From Lucifuga dentata (lineage: Eukaryota > Chordata > Actinopteri > Ophidiiformes > Bythitidae): DNA of 64,000 nt. Positions 56,787-64,000 of the stretch are shown here, piece by piece. The notes below the pieces were generated by a model. The model had not been told where the DNA came from, searched no databases, and was given only the letters and a program-made list of their open reading frames with translations. The translations under genes were made by a program, and so were the position numbers. The stretch covers positions 165,775-229,774 of the forward strand of contig VXCM01001252.1 of the NCBI GenBank assembly GCA_014773175.1. Direction: 5' to 3'. Numbering within the stretch: position 1 is the stretch's first letter; every line of letters begins with the position of its first letter.

Positions 56787-56789
<3 letters not shown>

Positions 56790-56849
<60 letters not shown>
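56790..56849 (+). repeat. (CA)n microsatellite
   Basis: About 30 CA units, one of the longest in the window. Confidence 0.95.
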
Positions 56850-56852
<3 letters not shown>

Positions 56853-56949
56853 GTTTCCTTATATCTATTAAAATGGAGCTCTGACAGGCAAAGACAAGAC
56901 AAAGGTGGCAAATGTGGGAGATGATGCAAGGAAAAAAAGAATGATGTAC

Positions 56950-56955
<6 letters not shown>

Positions 56956-56987
<32 letters not shown>

Positions 56988-57004
56988 TGTGTGTGTGTGT
57001 GTGT
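56956..57004 (+). repeat. (GT)n microsatellite
   Basis: About 24 GT units with one AT interruption. Confidence 0.93.
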
Positions 57005-57251
57005 GATGTTCAGGAGGAGACAGTAAATGAGTCCTTTTGCCTGCCATACTGACGGAGGCTGAACATCATGTTAACCCACACACACGCACGTGCACACACA
57101 CACGCTCACACACACAGTGATGGCCCCTTACAGTGCTCATTCATCGCCACTTGGCTGGGTTGCCGTGGGATACAACTAATGAGGCACCACTGATGCTGTT
57201 ACCCAAATTGCATTGCATTAGTCCTTCGAGCTTTCTTCTTGGTCATTGGTC

Positions 57252-57252
<1 letters not shown>

Positions 57253-57307
<55 letters not shown>

Positions 57308-57323
57308 TGTGTGTGTGTGTGTG
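57253..57323 (+). repeat. (GT)n microsatellite
   Basis: About 35 GT units with one AT interruption, the longest in the window. Confidence 0.95.
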
Positions 57324-58403
57324 GCCATATGTCTTACATGTTTATTTGTACTGTATATATTTTTCTTTTGTGCTTTAATTATTCATAAATGTGGTCTGAT
57401 CTTTATAGTCAAAGCTGTGACTAAATTTATCATTACTGCAAAATGCCGACAGAAAACACAGATAAACAGGTTCTGATTAACAATTGGCGATGCAGACTTA
57501 CAGTCATGGTATACGAGCTACTTGCCCAAAAACCGATAAGACGTCTGTATGCTACAAAACAACTTAATCATACAATGTAACTACATCACAACATGTTTAT
57601 ACCGGTTCAGAATGTCCACGCTTGAAAGTGGGCTGAAACAATGAATCGTATAACCGGGGATAACGGGCACCCCCTATTGCACATTTGGAAAGGCAGTTTC
57701 AGGTTCTATCCATCTAACAGGATCCAACAGGAACATCAACAGTCAGCTGACCAGATGCCATGTTTAAACAAACAGAAGCACATAAACAACAACATGCATG
57801 TTCTTAACAGGAGCTAAAGACCTCCAATGGGATAAATACCACAATATGGTCCATTCCATCAGCTGATAACCGTTTGTGTGTGTCATAAAACCACACGGGG
57901 TGTGAACGCCACCCATCCACCCACCCCCAACTCCTCTAGTTCTGGATTTCACCTTCAGCATCTGACTAATTACAGTGATTCCCAAAAGGGGAAATACAAT
58001 GAAAAAACATTAATGAATGCAAAGCAGAAAAGAGGGAAAACTCACCACCAGGCTCAGGTGCTCCGGCTTCAACTCTCGATCCACATCGAGCTTCTACTCA
58101 GCGACAGACTGCAGAGACAAGAGGGAGGAAAACACTTTCACTGCTGATGGTGTTTTATACATTTCGCAACCAAGAAGGAGGAAGCAGAATGTGGAATCAC
58201 CTTCAGACTCTCTCCAGAGAGGCACCAAAGCAACAAAAATCTGTGGCAAATACTGAATAATACATCCCACATAACAGTTTACACTTACATTCTGTGTAAG
58301 GCATAAGACCATACAAGCATATCACAACCATATAACCAATACAGGAGAGAAAACAGATGTAATACTTGAAGGACAGAGGGAAGTAAATGGGAGAAAAGAC
58401 AGA

Positions 58404-58456
58404 AAAAAGAGAGAGAGAGAGAAAGAGACAGTGAGAAAGAGACAGTGAAAGAAAGT

Positions 58457-58496
<40 letters not shown>
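58404..58496 (+). repeat. (GA)n microsatellite with degenerate flank
   Basis: Pure GA at 58456-58494, preceded by gagaaagagacagt units. Confidence 0.9.
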
Positions 58497-58499
<3 letters not shown>

Positions 58500-59464
58500 T
58501 ATGGGACAGTGGTCAGGTTTCATTTATAGAGATGATGGTAATTATGTTCATAATCACTTGAAAAGATGAGTCATGGAGGATAAACACAAATACAAACTGA
58601 AATGTCAGCGCAACATTTTTCTCAAAAAATAAGTGATGACGGATAAAAAAAAATGAAGATATACAAACAAACAAGACATTTACGGTTTGTGGCTAAATGT
58701 TTTAATCTGTCATCATTTGTCTGGCGCTCAGCCTGGTAATCCAGTTTGTGCAGACAGCTGTCATCGCCGGTATCAGGAGGTATTTATTAATGCAGTGTGT
58801 GTGCATGTGCACTAGGGCAGCTCCTTGCCTACGAAGGAACAGGTTCATTAATTCATTGAACCTTGTCTCTATTGGACCTTCCGACTGATCTGGGTTTTTT
58901 TGGTGATCTTGACGTTGTGCGTCCAGTGTACGGCCCCTCCTTTTTACTTTTTCCTTAAAGATTTATTGAACATTGCCACAAAATATCGGCAAGTTTTTAA
59001 CAGTCCAACAGCCCCCAGTGATCTAAATATAGGAGGGTTGCATGTGACGTCACACATGATGTTACACGCCAAGCGAAGCATCCTGGGCGCAATGTTGGCG
59101 CAACAATGAAGAGCTTTCTGTATCAGCTGAGTGTTACTGTGCCTGGTTTGGTCACTTAATCATCGAGGATCATTCATTTGATGCACCGTCGGCTGTGTAA
59201 ACAATAGCGTTTGAAACAAAGACAAAGCTTCTTTCAAATACCAAGAATTGTAATAAATAATGACCCAGAAAGGCAGGGCCGTTTTTTGTCATAGGCAGCC
59301 CAGGCAGTTGCCTAGGGCGCCTACAGGTAGAGGGGGGCGCCAAAGAGAAAGGATTTTTTTTTTCTTTTTGCCAATTAATTTATATTATACTTCTGCCACC
59401 TACACTTGGTCCTCTGGTAAAAGTGATATTTATTAATTTCACTAATGTTGTAAGTTAATGCTGC

Positions 59465-59465
<1 letters not shown>

Positions 59466-59500
<35 letters not shown>
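59466..59500 (+). repeat. (CA)n microsatellite inside hAT element
   Basis: About 17 CA units. Confidence 0.93.
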
Positions 59501-59501
<1 letters not shown>

Positions 59502-59691
59502 CTGACACAGTTTGGAGCTCATATTGTCCTGGGAAGAGGTGTCCTGCCGACCAGCCTGACACACAGCAGCTCTACTAGATACTCACATACTCGGTTATAC
59601 TCTTTCACAGAACACCAAGACATTACTTGGCGCATAATTGTCCGTTTCAATGTGTTGAATCATGTTCAGTGTCTGAACATGTTGACATGTG

Positions 59692-59729
59692 CCAGAGAAT
59701 CTGAATTCCAGAGAATTCAGATTCTCTGG
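59692..59729. repeat. Hairpin, 17-bp arms, 4-base loop
   Basis: ccagagaatctgaattc, caga, gaattcagattctctgg: exact arms. A smaller inverted pair (gttcag..ctgaac) lies just upstream at about 59664. Confidence 0.88.
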
Positions 59730-60375
59730 AATTCAGACACCACCCCGTGTCGGGGCGGTAAAGCAGGAAGTAGACAGAAAGTAAGGTATAGGTTAAGATT
59801 ATAGGACATAAGGTTTTAATTTCCAAATTTAACGGGAAACAGCAGCAGCGGTGGGGGCGGGGTCTGAGCAGGTAAAACTGCATTGCACGGTTGGAAGAAG
59901 TGAATGAGTAATAACGAGCAAAGTAAAAAAAAAAATGATGAAAAGATCAATGGCCTCTGGAGATCAAAATAGGAAGAGGAGAAAGGAGGAAAACACAAAA
60001 AAGTTCAATACAAAGATACAGCTATATTTTTTTTTTGCTAGTGTTTATGGTGTTGTCTAGCAAGCTAGCAGCTAGCTACTTTAATTACTGTAGCTGGATA
60101 AATGTTAGCCAACGACATGACCCTGTTTTAACTTAGCATCATTGACCACAACAATAATTTAAACTTAGCATGCTAGTTGCTTAATATAAATGTACTTTTA
60201 AAAGTATTATGTGAGTTTTCAAGTAATATATGTTTATAATAAGAGTATTATCACAGGACAAACGGGTACAGAAAATGGATGGATGGATGGTACAAAGTCA
60301 ATAAAAGTGTAGAACGGAGACTGCTGCAGATCCTTTGTCCTTTCTGCTATCAGACTGTCTAACATCATCAGAGAT

Positions 60376-60401
60376 TGCTGCTGCTGCTGCTGCTGCTGCT
60401 T
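60376..60401 (+). repeat. (CTG)n trinucleotide repeat
   Basis: About eight gct/ctg units within the hAT element, no coding context. Confidence 0.9.
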
Positions 60402-60794
60402 TAGTTGCTTCTTTTTGATCTGCAGTATTTCTGTAAATCATGTGCTGTAAATAGTTAGGATGCTGTATTTGTAGAGTTTTTATTGTGCAGTTCTATTTTA
60501 TTTTGTATAGTGCGTTCAGTCTATTATATTGCACAGTTTTTATTATTCTATTTTGTACAGTTGTTCAGTCTGTACTATAACTTGTACGCTATTAAAATGC
60601 AACAGAAATAGTCAGTTATTCTATTCTTGTATACTTGTGCAAAGTAAAGTTTCTAATTTTCACTGTTATGTTATCTTGTATAATCTGTCAGTTTTTCCTG
60701 CTTCATATTTTTGAGTCCTGTGTTGCTGCAACATGAATTTCTCCTGCTTATCCAAAGAAATCACAGCATTATGTTACATTTTGTTTAAAGGTAG

Positions 60795-60923
60795 AACTAA
60801 GCAATGTTTAATTCATTTCATAAATCGTACTTCAATGGACATTTGTTTTGACAAAAAANAACTAAGCAATGTTTAATTCATTTCATAAATCGTACTTCAA
60901 TGGACATTTGTTTTGACAAAAAA
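60795..60923 (+). repeat. Direct duplication around single N (60859)
   Basis: 64 bp (60795-60858) is repeated exactly at 60860-60923. Probable assembly overlap. Confidence 0.87.
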
Positions 60924-60954
60924 AAAGTATTTTTTCATATTCTGATTTGCACCT

Positions 60955-61432
60955 ACAGCACTGGCCAAAAGTACTGCACCCCACTGTACTTTTGTGTAAA
61001 CTTGTCTTTCTGAGTTAAAATACCACTCTAAACACAACAAAATGTATTTTTTTTTTAGTGTGTTAAAGTACATACAACTGAAAAAAAGCCAATAGTTGTC
61101 AATAGTGTTAAGTAGGAAGACACTTGTGACATATTGTTAAGATTTGAAGAAGAATACCAACATTATTAGTAGAGATCAAACAGGAAGTTAAAACATCTTC
61201 TTTGAGGTAGGGTCAGAGGTCAAATGGTTTTCACTTGTTTTCACTGACGTGTAGAAATACTGCAGTCATATTACCTCTCTGAAATCCAAATTTAAGTCTA
61301 AAAAATAGTTGAATATTCTGAAAAATACTCAACTACTTGTAAAATACCAATAAATGAATTTTGTTGTGCTTGGAGTGGTACTTTGGTAAAGTTTACACAA
61401 AAATACAGGGGGTGACATACTTTTGGCACGCT
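60955..61432. mobile_element. Tc1/mariner-type MITE nested in the hAT element
   Basis: Left end ACAGCACTGGCCAAAAGTAC, right end TACTTTTGGCACGCTGTTG. The inverted homology continues with cacccc..tgtgtaaactt against aagtttacacaaa..gggggtg and, further in, with the accactcta/ggagtggtact blocks. It must have inserted after the hAT element. Confidence 0.7.
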
Positions 61433-61645
61433 GTTGTTACTCTGTAGTGCCTCCTTGTGACAAAAATACACAATAAGGTAGACCCATAATGAAGTGTTGT
61501 TGACAATAAGATTTAACACTGAGTGCAGTGTGTTATAAGTTAAGACTAAAACTGTCTTTTTTTCTCCTATGTATTTTGGAGAATGAATGAAGGGGCGCCA
61601 ATGGATGTCTCGCCTAGGGTGCCAAAGTGGTCAGAAACGGCCCTG

Positions 61646-64000
61646 CAGAAAGGAGAGATGAAGTCTTATCCGCCGAGCGCCGGAGACGATGGTGAACTAA
61701 TAGAGCCGATCTGACAGCAAGCAGATTGATGCTGCTGGGGTTTGTGAGATACTTGTCCCTGGTAAGAAAAATACTGTCATTTGTGTTTCTACATGTTCTT
61801 TTTTGTTGATAACAATCTGTTCTCAAGAGTTTCAGTAACTGCATGTGGTGCCTCGTTAGCCAGTTAGCACTAGCTATCTAGCTTTAGTTAGGATGCTAAT
61901 GTTAAATGTATTTGATCATCCGCTCTGTGCTTACATATTCTATTGATTTTTTAGTAGACTTATTTTATGAAAAGTAAGTAGATTTCACATTACCTTTGTA
62001 ATTTACGTTATAATAGGTTGTGTAAAGCCTTTATTTTTCTATTAAATATGGGCGTGAATGAAAGATAATGTCAATAAGTGAGACTTTACTCAAAGATCGC
62101 ACTGAAATGTACACATAAACAAATACAAATAAAGTGAAGGGAACCGCAGTGTGTATAAAAAGCTATAAGCCATAATAAAATATATTTGCTATTATCCAAT
62201 TCTATTAGCCTAGTGTAGGTGAACTATCATAATAAAATATAAACCAGGAACTTTAAGTAAGCCGTTACTTCCATAAAAGTATCTTTTCAAAATGTCTCGT
62301 TTGTCCTTCATATGAATATTTAACAAAACAATGTACAAATCACTGTCATGTTTTTAGCAGAAACGAGACTGGAAATGAAGAGATGATCAGAGCAAAGTAA
62401 CTTCAAAGTAGTTACATGACGCAAATAAGATTTAGCATCACATTTATAAGTATACTTGCTCGTGAATGCATTTGTGTGTGTCTGACAGACGTTACGCTTT
62501 TGCACATGGCGGCATAGTGTGATTGCGCAGTACTATTGCAACACTCCATAGTGTGCTTTATTTTGATGGAGATGATCATTGGTGAAAACTGGGACTCTCT
62601 GGCGTTGGTGTTGGAGGTCTTTTGTCACTTTTGTTCTCAGGGGGCTTGATGCTCTGGGATCACCACAGCGGGTGACACAACATAAAACACTAACCCAATT
62701 ATCAGTGCCTTGTTTGTATATCATTATTTGTTTCTTCTCCCTCTTTGACCAGCACCAGTCATTAGTTATAAATAAAACGCCATAGTTTTTAGTCCTTCAA
62801 ATGTCTAAATACTGTTCAACAATTCCTTGTTCAGTCGTAATCATTGAATTATTAAACTTTATTTAAGCCAATTTTTCCATTTATTCGAAAATTTCCAAAT
62901 TTTCCAATTTTCCAAGCTCAACTACTTCCACAAACGTCAAGATAGAAATTTCAAACCAATTTCATAGTGTTCAGCTTGATGTGTACTTTAAGGGGTGTCA
63001 TATCTTTCATACTCTTCAAAATATTCAACCTCATTTCAGCACATTTTTTCAACTTTTCTTTAAAACTCCCCATTAAACTGAATGCAGAGCATTCAACATG
63101 TCTTCACATCTTTTCCTCTTTCAGCTGACTTATCACCTGTTGTATTCTTATGCTACAATTTAAACTTCATCTTTTCAAGCAAGTTTCAATCAGTTTCAAT
63201 CGGTTTCAAGCGATCGCTTCAAGCGGCATGTTCAGCATGCAGTCATCCCGCAGTTTCTTCAGAAATTCTTCTAGTTATAAATAAAACATGGTAGTTTCTA
63301 GTCCTTCAAATGTCCAAATACTGTTGCGCCTTGTTCAGTCCTAATCAGCCGTTGAAAACAGGTCCACCATCTCTAATCAAATTGAACACATGGCCACAAG
63401 TGAGAGATCTGCACACTGTTAAAAAAAAAAAAATGCAGCCTGTCTTCATGACATTAAATTGTATCTACATACATAGTATCTGCCAGTTGTGACACCCTAG
63501 AACTATAAATACAGATAAGGTTAAAAAAAAACAACAACAAAAAACATCCCAACAGCTGAACCTGAGACAAATGACCAGAATTGAAGCTGATGAAAACTGA
63601 TGGTTGGACACAGAGACACGAAGACATAGAGGTCACTTCCTCCTCACGAGCTCTTGATCTCGATTAACAGTCTGATGGAGGCGTTTCTTCACTCTGTCAA
63701 CTTCGCTTTATGTGCTCAGAGGGACGAGCGTGAGAGACGGATAGAGAGACGACCTGCTGCTCCGCGAGGTCAACAATCTGCTACGAGTCAGCGGCTCCAG
63801 GGTCAGCGCACGCATGCACACACACACACAATTTAAAGGAGCATACCAGTGGTTTGAGCACAATAAATACTATATTAATATTAAAGGACCAACCACCCAT
63901 TTTGCATTTTGAGCCTAATATCAGTATTTCCCACAGGTAGAAAATTAACTTGTGGCGTTATTGGCGGGGGGGAAGGGACTGCCTTGAATGCATCCCGTTT
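61646..64000. other. Gene-free right end of window
   Basis: No exon recognised. A direct repeat pair with ataaataaaac and agtccttcaaatgtc occurs at about 62765-62845 and 63274-63350. The sequence between, rich in tttcaa/ttccaa motifs, looks like an old interspersed repeat. Family MITE ends follow at 63835. Confidence 0.4.
63835..64000 (+). mobile_element. TTAA MITE family, left ends at window edge
   Basis: Two left-end sequences follow one another: aaaggagcataccagtggtt at 63836 and aaaggaccaaccacccattt at 63883. This suggests one copy inserted into another, or a rearranged copy. Confidence 0.5.

Larger units (their letters stand above)
59274..61645. mobile_element. 2.4-kb hAT-type element with exact 8-bp target duplication
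   Basis: CAGAAAGG occurs at 59266-59273 and 61646-61653. Termini are CAGGGCCGTTTTTTGTCATA and GTCAGAAACGGCCCTG. Subterminal gttgcctagggcgcc and tctcgcctagggtgcc are also inverted. No transposase domain was recognised inside. It carries a (CA)n, a (CTG)n, a palindrome, one uncollapsed overlap (60859) and a nested MITE (about 60955-61432). The CCTAGGGCGCC motif is common to a fish hAT group. Confidence 0.87.

Noticed and set aside
63654..63836. Possible coding exon near 63670-63790 (DDLLLREVNNLLRVSGS in one frame)
   Set aside because: An in-frame stop precedes it, there is no clear acceptor, and the opposite strand is equally open; too weak to call.
1..64000. CRISPR arrays, bacterial operons, phage or defence islands
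   Set aside because: Spliced exons, microsatellites and eukaryotic transposons dominate; no regularly spaced direct repeats with unique spacers were seen.

Overview
This is vertebrate nuclear DNA, almost certainly from a teleost fish and probably not zebrafish. Coding sequence is confined to short exons with GT-AG boundaries. The recognised genes are vertebrate-specific families. The rest is packed with (CA)n/(GA)n microsatellites and DNA transposons of types common in fish. There are no prokaryotic operons, no CRISPR array and no complete viral genome, and I found no new multi-gene system.

Layout. (1) 745-4788, plus strand: the last seven coding exons (about 331 residues) of a hypoxia-inducible factor alpha gene, best matched to HIF-3alpha. 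The bHLH and PAS exons lie off the left edge. Its long 3'UTR probably ends near the AATAAA at 8031. (2) About 8070-13323, minus strand: two candidate terminal exons of an unidentified transcript, predicting a transmembrane helix plus a short acidic tail. Its 3' end would meet the hif3a 3' end tail to tail. (3) 13990-19358, minus strand: a complete four-exon susd6-like gene (signal peptide, one sushi domain, one transmembrane helix, PPxY-bearing tail), with a possible noncoding first exon and promoter near 25077-25352. (4) 33034-33625, minus strand: the first coding exon of a plasma-membrane Na+/Ca2+ exchanger, closest to SLC8A2. None of the downstream exons it needs can be found in the window. 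(5) 33.7-64 kb: no supportable protein-coding gene, only transposons, microsatellites and purine-rich tracts.

Transposons. A TTAA-flanked MITE family occurs at least six times. Other elements are a 1.3-kb TTAA-flanked element, two hAT elements with exact 8-bp target duplications, a dead Tc1-like element, a mariner-type MITE, a pogo-like remnant, an element with about 140-bp terminal inverted repeats and a 6-bp target duplication, a 734-bp element with inverted ends, and an LTR fragment.

Sequence quality matters here. Many single N positions are flanked by exact 60-70 bp direct duplications (250 bp in one case). These look like contig overlaps that were not collapsed rather than biology, and they break reading frames, including that of the slc8a2 exon.

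Gene relationships. The three recognised genes are not a pathway operon; they are neighbours. HIF3A and SLC8A2 are linked on human 19q13.3, while HIF1A, SUSD6 and SLC8A3 are linked on human chromosome 14, so the window looks like one arm of a whole-genome-duplication paralogon.
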